Part shown: positions 40,901-44,521 of the stretch, in pieces
How the letters are laid out: every line of letters starts with the position of its first letter
How positions within the stretch are numbered: the first letter of the stretch is position 1
Virus record (IMG/VR): IMGVR_UViG_3300021368_002262
Span: 1 to 49,293 of that record
Direction: 5' to 3' (one strand)
Length of the DNA stretch: 49,293 nucleotides
From: a virus
The notes under the pieces: generated by a model
What the model was told of the DNA's origin: nothing
Databases searched by the model: none
Seen by the model: the letters and a program-made list of their open reading frames with translations, nothing else
Made by a program: the position numbers and the translations under genes

Positions 40901-43900
40901 CAGAATTCTAGAAACAACACCCTTAGTGATAATAGCAGTTGCAGCAGCACCAGATCCACCACCACCAACAATAGAGACTAGAGGAGATGAAGTATATCCA
41001 GATCCACCAGCATCAACATTGATTGATGTGATAGAACCATCGACGACAACGCTTGCTGCTGCTCCAGATCCACCGCCACCAGCGATAGTAATAGTTGGAG
41101 GAGATGCTGCGTCATAGTCGGAACCAGCATTAGTAATATCAATAGATGTTACTGGACCAAATGTCTTAGTTACACTCGACTTATAAGACCAAATAGAAAC
41201 ACCATTGACCCATGTACCAATAGGACCAGGAGAGATAGCATTTTTGGTAGAAATTGTTTGAGGAACCAGTGGGAATCTGTTTAATTTACGCTGGTTACCA
41301 GGTAACAGAGCGGATCCAGGGAAAGGACCAATCTTATAGTTGGGGATACCTGTAGATGCAACATAAACATAGTTGTCGTTAAAGAACGAGTTCTGTATGT
41401 TTGTTGTGTAAGGACCAATAGAATTAAGTACAGCACTATTGTCCGACTTACCCTTATTCAAGTCAACTGATACTAAGATATTACCCTGAGGAATAACTGT
41501 AGCAGGAGCAGGAAGTTGATATTGGAATACAGTTTCACTATCTCTAGAAGTGACTAAGAAAGATCCATTATAGATGATGGGGTTTGCACCATAAACTGTA
41601 ACCTGATCTCCAACCAAGAGACCATGTGGATTAGAACAAGTGATTGTTGCAAAACGATTATCAATACCACCGAAAGTCACACTAGCAACTTCAATCAGTT
41701 TTTTAACATTGTACAACCAGGTTCTGAGTTCTGGTTTTACTGATGTACCACCAAGTTTAGATACTGATAATTTATCACCAGCAAGATAGTAAGATCCAGT
41801 GTCAGTAAGAGTTGTTTGTTGTGCATCAACAATACCAACAACATTCAATACTACTTCCTGTGCAGTTCCTTTGTTAATAAAGACAGTAAAATTAGATGCT
41901 ACAGGTGTAGCAGAATCCCAGTCTTCTACAATACCATTTGCTGAACGAGTACATTCAATAAACTGGTTCAGAGATTTTTCTTTATATTGAACTACTTCAG
42001 TTCCACCAATTACAAACTCACCATTTCTTTCTGGCCAACCAATAGTAGAGTCAACTGTAATAACATTATCTTCAGTTCCAAGAGGTTCTGCCAGTTTTGT
42101 TTTATAAGGAACTGTGAAAGAACCTTGAATAGTTTCTTCAGACAGAACAAGTTCAAAGATCTCAACATCAGAAGTTTTAATTGAGATATAGTTCTCAACC
42201 AACGCACTCGCTGCTTTAGTATTAGGATCTGCAATATCTGCTTCTTGAGTCAGCAAACCATCTTTAATATTTGTAGGATCACCACTTACCAGTGTTGCAC
42301 GAAGAATTGTATCAATAGACCAAGTTGCAGAAGATGGTTTAATGATTTGATCTTTAGGATACGAAATACTGATCTGCTCACCATACAGAAGTTTAAACAG
42401 ATATGCAACACTAAAAGAAGTACCCTTTGCAGAGTAAAAATCTTTTACAGACTTGATTGCTGTACGAACATCAATCTTCTTATAATCAAGTTCAGGAACG
42501 TCAGGAAGGAACTGTTCTGTATATTTGTCTAAAAGTCTCTTGACAAATAATGCGTCAAGACATTTTACATTAGTATTAATTGCAGCGGCAGCAGCAGTAG
42601 TATTATTGGAGAACACCGCATTGCCGCTTTCAGTATAAGAAGTAATACCACTAGCAGCTCTAGCACAACCAATAAATTGTGCTTTAGTATATCCTTTACC
42701 AGGTTTGTTAATTGTGAAACCTGTAATTTCGTTCAAACCAATCTCAACAGATGCTTCCGCCTGAGGAGGTGCTTGAATAACAACTTGTGGAGGATTGGCA
42801 GCACTATATCCACTACCAAAGTTATTAACATTGATATCAGTAATTCTACCATTAAAGATGGATGCTGTTGCAGTTGCACCAGTACCACCATTAGTTCTAT
42901 TATCGACAATGTATACAGAAGGTACATCATCATAACCACTACCACCACTCAGTAGTTCAATGCCAATAACACGTCCGTCTCCATCGACTTGTGTCTGAAG
43001 AACTTGAGCACCAGTGGGATCAACTACAGCAATCCTAGGAACAGTCGTATAACCTTGACCAGCGTTCAAAATGTTAATACTGGTAATCACACCATTTGTA
43101 ATAACTGCCTGAAGATTTGCCCTGATAGGATTAGTACCCAGAGGTTCATCAACGTAAATGGTGGGTGCAGTAGTATATCCCTGACCACCGTTAGTGATAG
43201 GAATAGTTCCAGTAATAGAACCGTTACTAATAGTCGGAGTGCCTAGTGTAGCGCCACCAGGCTGCTTGAATGTTACTCTAGGGGTAAAAGTATATCCACT
43301 ACCAGAATTAGTAACTTCAATCCCAGAAATAACACCATTAGTTACAGTTGCTTTGAGTTCAGCAATTTTAGAACCAGCAACGGTGGGATTTTCAATAACT
43401 ACAGTTGGAGGGTTGGTATCACTATAACCTTTACCACCATCCAGAAGAGTAGAAGATTTGATACCATTTACAAGAGCAGTTGCACTTGCACCGCCACCAA
43501 CACCAAAAGAGTTAATAGAAACTTTAGGTGGATATTGGAACTTGTATCCAGTTCCATTTTCGTTGACGGAGATAGAAGTTAACTCACCATCATTATTGAC
43601 ACGAGCATATCCAAGTGCATTAGATCCAAAAGAAGGAATCGGTGCCTCAATAGAATAAACTGATAAAAATCTTCCATTCAGAGGTGCTGTGTTAAAAATA
43701 AACACATCACCATCAAGGAAGTAATCAACCTTAGGAATTAAAAGTTTATTGTCATATACTGCTACTACATACTCATCAACAATGGGTTCATATTTCACCC
43801 CATTTCTGGTGAGTTTAAATTCTGTTTTACCTTCACCAAAGGAATTCGAGATATTATCAACACCGACGATGGTATTCTCAATAAAACCACTTAGGAAAGT

Positions 43901-44512
43901 AATATATGTCGCTGAATTGTCATCAGATGCAATTCTGGTTCTGGGTGCAGTAGTGAAGACAATATTTGTTCCAGAAACAGTGTAATCTGTTCCAGGAATC
44001 AAAACCTCTCCATAAACGCTAACAATCAGGTGTTGTGCGCTAGGAGGTCCAATCGGATTAGATTGTGAAGTCAAGGGGAAGGAACGAGTCGTTCCATCAA
44101 AACTATCAATGATTTGAGCAAGAGTAGTCCATTTTAATTTTACTTGCTCGTATGAAATACCAGGACTCAGAGCAATGTTAGGAGATGAAGTAGTGCTTTC
44201 ATAGTAAATTACTTCATCACCAATCAGTATAGAACCATTAGTGTCCAGAAACTGATCAACAGATTCTACCACAATAGTTTCACTTTCTGCAGAAATCGCT
44301 TCTACTACAGAAGTGGAACCGTCAAGAATTCCAATATCCAGTTTATCAATATCCAGGTATTGAAGGAAATTATTGACAATGTTCTGTCCAAGACCTGTTT
44401 TTTCTTGCGACCTGTAATAATATTCAATAAACTTATTAAACAGGGGATATTCAGACCCAATGAAGTCTGGTGTCTGACTCGCAATAGACTGAGAAACCTT
44501 ATTAATATTCAT
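25970..44512 (-). CDS. 6,180-aa giant mosaic baseplate/adhesin protein (gp7 position)
   Basis: A single open frame of 18.5 kb between gp6 and gp8 territory, where T4 has gene 7. Core-like segments: residues 15-60 (FIGSEYPLFNKFIEYYYRSQ...FLQYLDIDKLD), 645-720 (SVKDFYSAKGTSFSVAYLFK, LLYGEQISISYP) and 3437-3490 (YYYQDFSYAVKSSVSIDDWK...HPASFKVFGELNL). These resemble conserved stretches of large wedge proteins in other T4-like phages. Between them: GSGY clusters (about 316-611, 1121-1336, 3007-3238), a YHYH domain (about 1400-1540), an EF-hand loop (1602-1613), a propeller-like region (1817-2205), LamG-like domains (about 2205-2415 and 4170-4350) and four helical repeats (about 4380-5100). Five 'FINGVLQPPG'-type modules sit at the start, middle and end. 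There is no signal peptide or membrane helix. It is probably a structural scaffold and host-binding protein of the baseplate. Confidence 0.85.
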   Translation of the reverse strand: MNINKVSQSIASQTPDFIGSEYPLFNKFIEYYYRSQEKTGLGQNIVNNFLQYLDIDKLDIGILDGSTSVVEAISAESETIVVESVDQFLDTNGSILIGDEVIYYESTTSSPNIALSPGISYEQVKLKWTTLAQIIDSFDGTTRSFPLTSQSNPIGPPSAQHLIVSVYGEVLIPGTDYTVSGTNIVFTTAPRTRIASDDNSATYITFLSGFIENTIVGVDNISNSFGEGKTEFKLTRNGVKYEPIVDEYVVAVYDNKLLIPKVDYFLDGDVFIFNTAPLNGRFLSVYSIEAPIPSFGSNALGYARVNNDGELTSISVNENGTGYKFQYPPKVSINSFGVGGGASATALVNGIKSSTLLDGGKGYSDTNPPTVVIENPTVAGSKIAELKATVTNGVISGIEVTNSGSGYTFTPRVTFKQPGGATLGTPTISNGSITGTIPITNGGQGYTTAPTIYVDEPLGTNPIRANLQAVITNGVITSINILNAGQGYTTVPRIAVVDPTGAQVLQTQVDGDGRVIGIELLSGGSGYDDVPSVYIVDNRTNGGTGATATASIFNGRITDINVNNFGSGYSAANPPQVVIQAPPQAEASVEIGLNEITGFTINKPGKGYTKAQFIGCARAASGITSYTESGNAVFSNNTTAAAAAINTNVKCLDALFVKRLLDKYTEQFLPDVPELDYKKIDVRTAIKSVKDFYSAKGTSFSVAYLFKLLYGEQISISYPKDQIIKPSSATWSIDTILRATLVSGDPTNIKDGLLTQEADIADPNTKAASALVENYISIKTSDVEIFELVLSEETIQGSFTVPYKTKLAEPLGTEDNVITVDSTIGWPERNGEFVIGGTEVVQYKEKSLNQFIECTRSANGIVEDWDSATPVASNFTVFINKGTAQEVVLNVVGIVDAQQTTLTDTGSYYLAGDKLSVSKLGGTSVKPELRTWLYNVKKLIEVASVTFGGIDNRFATITCSNPHGLLVGDQVTVYGANPIIYNGSFLVTSRDSETVFQYQLPAPATVIPQGNILVSVDLNKGKSDNSAVLNSIGPYTTNIQNSFFNDNYVYVASTGIPNYKIGPFPGSALLPGNQRKLNRFPLVPQTISTKNAISPGPIGTWVNGVSIWSYKSSVTKTFGPVTSIDITNAGSDYDAASPPTITIAGGGGSGAAASVVVDGSITSINVDAGGSGYTSSPLVSIVGGGGSGAAATAIITKGVVSRILMNSGGTGYTSQPSITIVGGGGTGATATASVRGPIKSISVDAGGASYTSKPTVSLSSGSGAVAQAIVSNGRIISIAIISAGSGYTTAPEITIQGDGFGAVARATIDTDGENAGRVTGIEILNRGINYVQGTTLINLTSVGSNATFSSNVFQWTYNLQETETVDSAKGGVFAGFNNQYGGEYAHISNPQRLRYILGDNLFENTSGAILEQDDQLTHSPIIGWAFDGNPIYGPYGYTDPTDQSSEISRLDTSYRLKTNLVYNETTNPYPVRTAGPLLTEEAAGRFVNDYEYVFGLGDLDQYNGRFCKTPDFPEGRYCYFVTIDTTEAGNSVFPYVLGPDFNSVVDSWNLNKDAVQQNIPTGVVRYRDPYENVDIDVERAPNASTNALTTEGGDILLFDVEDENRDGVISQDEIDDPDQLFEESPLQLFDYFPKVRFDSKVDIEVETITKFEDAAVTGFIVENPGKNYQVNDILTFDNTDTEGIGVSARVSRIKGETVTSYSFETVNDKNYGVVQTQVPHNIAAGDTVYMDYNPVMDNTNKQFIVRQLKGIEEVVITQTGSGYDEEIPPTIIIDGDGESAKLEAVVTSVGSIERVNIINSGSGYTKNPRVILSHPQVFKKADYYVSTIANQNYVKVNDVIVNDDKEIFFCGKTLDANSNEVAFVSKFSALGVKEWERTLESQTGETYTEFLKLDVSGNNVWVVGENKPNAPVLAAYNPDIILAKYTQAADGLSATLTFQKGYAGISGSTRADKVTAIKRYSDTRYIIGGYTNTNSANPYDAFIASIDSTGNFAAKRKIATAAKSEKLLDLIVLDDAVYFVLETADSSSSNDVRVSFGKALIGTSVITIEWIKEINNSLYSFMDVSLVSDEFSECYVAATLRLKSDNTTKDSFWVGKFDTTGDLLWNYRYVAPSGQSIQVAQNSVIDIFGDLNVAFTRTDNTTTYKTVDTVKIGYDGKLKSHTNNEFNKNNIEGISAHALAVDNSGDVYTFGQTSWNRNEFIFAFASGETTDTCAHYTGTFTGTGGAIQYLANAAYMPAYQTASPSAWENANIKITAAQLGTKLNDDWTCEFMVYKNGSEYNTHSQTQVTLMAIGDATVSTGGLWLYYDLSSGKLELVVTNNTTALNSAGSALQSVSTTMFADNSWQFVAVKKSGNTFTGYVNGIQVFTGTIANTSLGNKDLFFGNIPGRSTTLGQFRKNEQFQGYFDNIRLRNRAVTPTVPSDVSALPTSGGFALAYDWSDDAWFTTNLNRYDYIDYIGWGLKTDKNSDAARLGDQGVKTNTGVGFARTAVTAVTGSTLTVTNTGLALGTAGLQTLDFDDATITLAQDTETLTYAVDEWSSRTSTVPSPGSQKLKVNAVVKNRYYMKVTNTVKIDNVQELTINQAFNFSVGAKLRLNNTSGAFVNSGYILKVDNTNNKVYVAVNNNAWSDDLNTGNLVTEQFAEQSTYGITGPVPNDVNDIVDYIFEKVNNTTPGTFNIDLDKYNLDGTYNAGGGQNLDSFAKFKPFNTDFYSVKIEEVSGSSTFIVGSVVNISSSDISFNAAYTTAQITNLTGVLKITLVSTLSKTLQCTAVANTDEVYVITGDKHYLSVGENVNVDGNPSQEVNSVTYDEYDGSFIVDRVVSSKEFTYKLPQTAVSAPATSAANVSVFVKSPVLKMYYGHQYLFDLSHSSMAGANLSFSKDNLFKLEYSFNSIERIGTPGLTGEGQPTPTVKLKVDRDIVTNISYYFDPSRTGDDSPIASSSYLDIVDSPYVGTFTITDTSGGTITTGDNIFKFLLANEPEGVATVSQTTYSTSSTKAVGPINDIRIVNAGGFYSRLPVVTGIQSSRKIERVAINEPGTEYAVGTYNSVPIGGDGEGGLVSITVADGTDSEGVSIPGQIQEVVVTSPGKGYTTAVIDIEAIEGILGAGLTGSGAELQVVIPPFGSGASIFTKGDKVGKIKKLKNNNFGYDYPHDYTLRPEITFPINAQLTSTSILDSITVTNPGSGYSQAPAVVITGGGGQNAVAEATIRNGRIDQIIVKDPGSGYSSEPTVALKSSFNYVVNLDLGLLQFAFPHGITNGAQVTLSVTDTGDGADFPLAAGALGRLNSTTTYFAITGSANSLEDDQLKLAITAANAELGDAITFANTGTGRQSLLTESFGAAATANVITSTFLEGELVYQGDSLETATATGYVSTNSGWQVGPRILKIVDYTGDFASGQRVTGVISKSSGIISDLKIAKGVLEIGSITKTTGQFIDDVGKPSEIIQKIQDSYYYQDFSYAVKSSVSIDDWKDILIKNVHPASFKVFGELNLNEYGSIPNKETDFELTKSVELARQATVPNIQSFSLVEPIYSEFNNTEVLFRQKRLTSSENILTSVVQRVDDISNLFDGERISFPLTVAGNNVVANANQLMIVLNGVAQTPNTSFEIQGDSIVFSEPPSPPASVKYVNVTVNQINIVDLTFNNQSGIFPLVGNTLVGVSSTARLTVTKVVGDNIQGYVTEGTFIIGELCTVGATGFSANLATNTAINNIGLFSFGETVTNLTGDTAKVEQINLERGQETPVADLRYTIGAATTSFEVVTTAAGADAPVPAGTFVQGEKYQFGSEIFTVNTISNGSQSTTLGVTRGEDGTQAAAQQEDIPIYGTQISVTNALTLSKTAGTYQSTPGLYDIELNDVIIGASSGVVARITSTAAYQDPVTQEFIGQVNISEGSSFFGLLFNRITSQTYPNIVLDDISKSTVSIVDFTDNATAFDVKFPSNELINNFVIPYDTASGALQQDEFIRNYKVEYGSSSADFFANEGGKVRRLTFKDSVGSGFFAAGQTIRTTDTKAEVIGYNQARRTIYLGKIGRTQSTGADYHTATFAAGAALNTYNERYGTACLALSPGVAPHTFVSGVANAITASVGASGTFTAAAGTTYDPLSGLLVLNIGTHSLTTSNKVTIADNGITFTCDQDNNTSNKTYPRSTDPASGQALTITATTSTTVTVNVGAVPVDEYISYATSSEFGFGTGAFTVELWIKPLSVAAGSKTLFDFRTAATELSPYLYLDGANLKYYNNGSVTITGTTNLVAGTWYHVAISRSGTTTKMFLNGTQEGSDYSDASNYGTTKPIRIGATYNAGAVFPGYVDEFRVSTNARYTGAFTAPAGIFQGDSNTKLLLHFDGTEGQTYVDDWSGAEGFTKGEEFNNDAILATSRVTGAPAGFAAKSQRYYDAANLLLSNKDFIAKETVHLLTQQYPSLAIPGGNVNCEDDIVDVIEELVEDLRNGSNSHIWDTAALYVNRTTTPITINHVDGEQVETVWAFDKAKEIAQYIITNTLWTVTGSHGLTQKTDATITDSTASSLNQFTVTGATYDAATGVMVLTIGSHSLTTASRVSLATESLTFTCTQDGNDRQTAYPRAIAGDGNPDPAYNAVLAVTAVSATTITVNVGASPVGQQYAHTFVSATSNGVTQLDYSLADCADVWTTVGNLMDIITDTLEQANLSSPVDHLASVTKVEPAYEFQGGTVDAFLETDFTVNYQDTVNDLVYTNQIDGDAQYRFRDAAGLIRANRTPIVDKAAADMIARYPDLAQDMPRNENGGSTDGTLRCKTDLGLILDGLANDIENGGNRNSVTAANFYIGANGELQHIRLQAFQSIYAHDRLGYYAKQAITGDLDETNTNAIIVGDWGITNDGGNCANVQSAIDTLITTINDIIAPTDEDFNIAADRIYFNRDYIAQEITGLTTQEFTYTLNNVNYSALTYPGSNGRVTCERDLKLILLSIISDLQTGGTNSTIQAIELYLNANLTINHIENELLATIYSIELLKTFAERAVQNLLYDQFTNVTGDQYAAQFTSETAYRDQLTPTAINNVIYRIRDLVDTSVSILAPGKDEARSAAKNLLYNKNYYREEISTLATAQFGTGAWTYDTFIDGLVDDVVHDLITTDVDTSVSAYTITLSASTGAFAVGETVTSSGGGTATVLEWDSEDEILYVGAFTGTAWAAADTLTAPSTATGTIATSGVSSAYDWYSSPANVKILSKARTITSNIAGQVPGTNLFTNPEAFAANWQVNSNGGVDSLLITDNNIAAPDSTVTAEKFYAANNNGGVHDTFRDYSLTAFETFDSDTVKFDSGSETFDTGAVGIDATQTFTYSVFFKSAGSQSVRFKIALDPGTASEQNIFFDLNLNAGTTGSLFIPQGGLTGDAYGAVPYGNGWYRAYITTTFGFGFSTLRASVIVNSATGANNWTGDGAVGAYFWGAKLNKGALDPYLAVSGEIFYADTEYNIKKYAIDLLEGFMGQALDNTLTSPSTNAGFYSFYDSTAASDYTKATIQRFIRYGLNVIREQLNTDSYYTTLTQVTGISLVAKTYGIRDIPVGIAGGLQSSDYIYGLNSDSYAELESISLNEAKIVQVYKRFRIDGTITDGPFIMGEVVTKQGAPSVTGVVYGFHEDANYKYLDVRVTAGPWAVTDTLVGATNSTTAQISAEEDRLHVIDLKGEFTNNIPFKGYTSGQTAQPTGFLKTQAAVTSNLGGTLTVDTETLLGSFEKTAVVYPESSRQYLDVSKYAGLDVQVGQRIASEGYIRLGVSIVNNLNVFTEGGRLYKVVNGNQDTNTYGIITEIDLNNNYIYVSQVLGTFNNGDLVGDYGVGNSFPVGYASVSTKVTTAGAAAALVQDIRDVGLNKRIYLSDIRGTFDVKDSIKGLDGYRAAILAKVDLKARVKRAFKGFDGTQTNFKLTTDNGTQYLPDPAGHLLVFINGVLQPPGATNAFTAFSDEIQFTEAPDPGASFTGFYVGKLRQLDDISFEFDSLRQSFNLKRSDVFYSLTLTDGVQSSVIRPENNIIVSINGVLQEPGVGFEIVGSRIIFSEIPRVGSTFVAFSYVGSEADVEAATVIPPIESGDFIEIQGETSEREVALIESSNSLITFDYLGSVFGQDGQASAILTSGFIDRVQVTAGGSNYTSRPTVRLDSISGFDGQVRALVGVAGVEMSSSGSGYQNPEVVVETSVPDDWTAPDLSLYGEEVIDPEIL
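29200..31385 (-). repeat. Four divergent helical repeats in the giant protein
   Basis: Each copy starts with a helix of the form AAxLLxxNKxFIxxE: YYDAANLLLSNKDFIAKE (about 31370), FRDAAGLIRANRTPIVDK (about 30365), NIAADRIYFNRDYIAQE (about 29880), RSAAKNLLYNKNYYREE (about 29370). The first three also carry a conserved Cys before an acidic helix (NCEDDIVDVIEEL, RCKTDLGLILDGL, TCERDLKLILLSI); copy 4 lacks the Cys. This is the only strongly alpha-helical part of an otherwise beta-rich protein. Confidence 0.8.
30665..30945 (-). repeat. Duplicated 'HSLTT...TFTC-QD...YPR...VNVG' beta module, copy B
   Basis: Encodes GATYDAATGVMVLTIGSHSL, then LTFTCTQDGNDRQTAYPRA and TITVNVGASPVG. It matches copy A at 31990-32240 nearly element by element. 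It lies between helical repeats 1 and 2. Confidence 0.8.
31465..31995 (-). other. LamG-like (concanavalin-type) domain 2 of the giant protein
   Basis: Residues about 4170-4350: FGFGTGAFTVELWIKPL, then LVAGTWYHVAISRSGTTTKM, FLNGTQEG, PGYVDEFRVSTNARYTG and LLLHFDG. This is the classic strand order of Laminin_G_3 lectin-like jelly rolls, often carbohydrate binding. Confidence 0.85.
31990..32240 (-). repeat. Duplicated beta module, copy A
   Basis: Encodes GTTYDPLSGLLVLNIGTHSL, then ITFTCDQDNNTSNKTYPRS and TVTVNVGAVPVD. It directly precedes LamG-like domain 2. Copy B lies about 1.3 kb further along the gene. Confidence 0.8.
33600..33820 (-). repeat. Middle copy of the 'xINGVxQxPG' beta module
   Basis: Encodes LFDGERISFPLTV, MIVLNGVAQTPNTSFEIQG and SIVFSEPPSP. 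It is one of five copies; the others lie near 43880-44115, 43650-43850, 26680-26900 and 26400-26620. All share an F-x-L-T strand, a hydrophobic-(N/G)-x-V-x-x-P turn and an I-x-F-x-x-x-P strand. Confidence 0.75.
34830..35510 (-). repeat. GxGY beta-repeat cluster 3 of the giant protein
   Basis: Five units: GGFYSRLPVV, GTEYAVGTYN, GKGYTTAVID, GSGYSQAPAV and GSGYSSEPTV. Two of them are followed by a Gly-rich turn of GGGGQNA type. The gp8 protein has closely similar units. Confidence 0.75.
35690..35965 (-). other. Degenerate cupredoxin-like segment in the giant protein
   Basis: Residues about 2850-2940: YYGHQYLFDLSHSSMAGANL, then IERIGTPGLTGEGQP and NISYYFDPSRTGDDSP. The layout resembles the cupredoxin-like units elsewhere in the window, but the Cys-His-Met loop is lost. 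Confidence 0.45.
37260..37890 (-). other. LamG-like domain 1 of the giant protein
   Basis: Residues about 2205-2415: DDWTCEFMVYKNGS, GGLWLYYDLSSGKLELVV, DNSWQFVAVKKSGNTFTGYV, NGIQVFTGTI and GYFDNIRLRNRA. This is a Laminin_G_3-type jelly roll that directly follows the propeller-like region. Confidence 0.8.
37890..39060 (-). other. Propeller-like repeat region of the giant protein
   Basis: Residues about 1817-2205. Blade-like repeats alternate hydrophobic strands with 'xIFFCGKT', 'VWVVGEN', 'YIIGGYTN', 'VYFVLET', 'CYVAATL' and 'VYTFGQT'-type motifs, each preceded by a strand ending in D(T/S)xG or similar (FDTTGDLLWNYRY, IDSTGNFAAKRK). This fits a six- or seven-bladed SBBP/kelch-like beta-propeller. 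Confidence 0.6.
39674..39709 (-). other. Canonical EF-hand Ca2+-binding loop
   Basis: Residues 1602-1613 of the giant protein read DENRDGVISQDE, the full 12-residue EF-hand loop with D1, N3, D5, G6, I8, S9 and E12. Only one loop is present, as in dockerin or calerythrin-like single motifs of bacterial adhesins. Confidence 0.8.
39880..40280 (-). other. YHYH-family domain of the giant protein
   Basis: Residues about 1410-1545: SPIIGWAFDGNPIYGPYGYT, SYRLKTN, LDQYNGRFCKTPDFPEGRYC and PYVLGPDFN. The family's name motif (YHYH) is replaced by YCYF. Unlike the copy in the 1,383-aa protein, this one is not interrupted. Confidence 0.75.
40505..41150 (-). repeat. GxGY beta-repeat cluster 2 of the giant protein
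   Basis: Six units with a period of about 37 residues: GSDYDAASPP, GSGYTSSPLV, GTGYTSQPSI, GASYTSKPTV, GSGYTTAPEI and GINYVQ. Most are followed by VGGGGSGAAATA-like Gly-rich turns. The DNA is locally repetitive (ccaccaccacc runs). Confidence 0.85.
42680..43565 (-). repeat. GxGY beta-repeat cluster 1 of the giant protein
   Basis: Eight units: GTGYKFQYPP, GKGYSDTNPP, GSGYTFTPRV, GQGYTTAPTI, GQGYTTVPRI, GSGYDDVPSV, GSGYSAANPP and GKGYTKAQFI. The repeat lies between the two N-terminal core segments of the protein. Confidence 0.85.
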
Positions 44513-44521
44513 CTCTTATTC

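Noticed and set aside
40505-41150. Collagen-like repeat in the giant protein
   Set aside because: The Gly-rich stretches are GGGGSGAAA turns between beta strands, not Gly-X-Y triplets.
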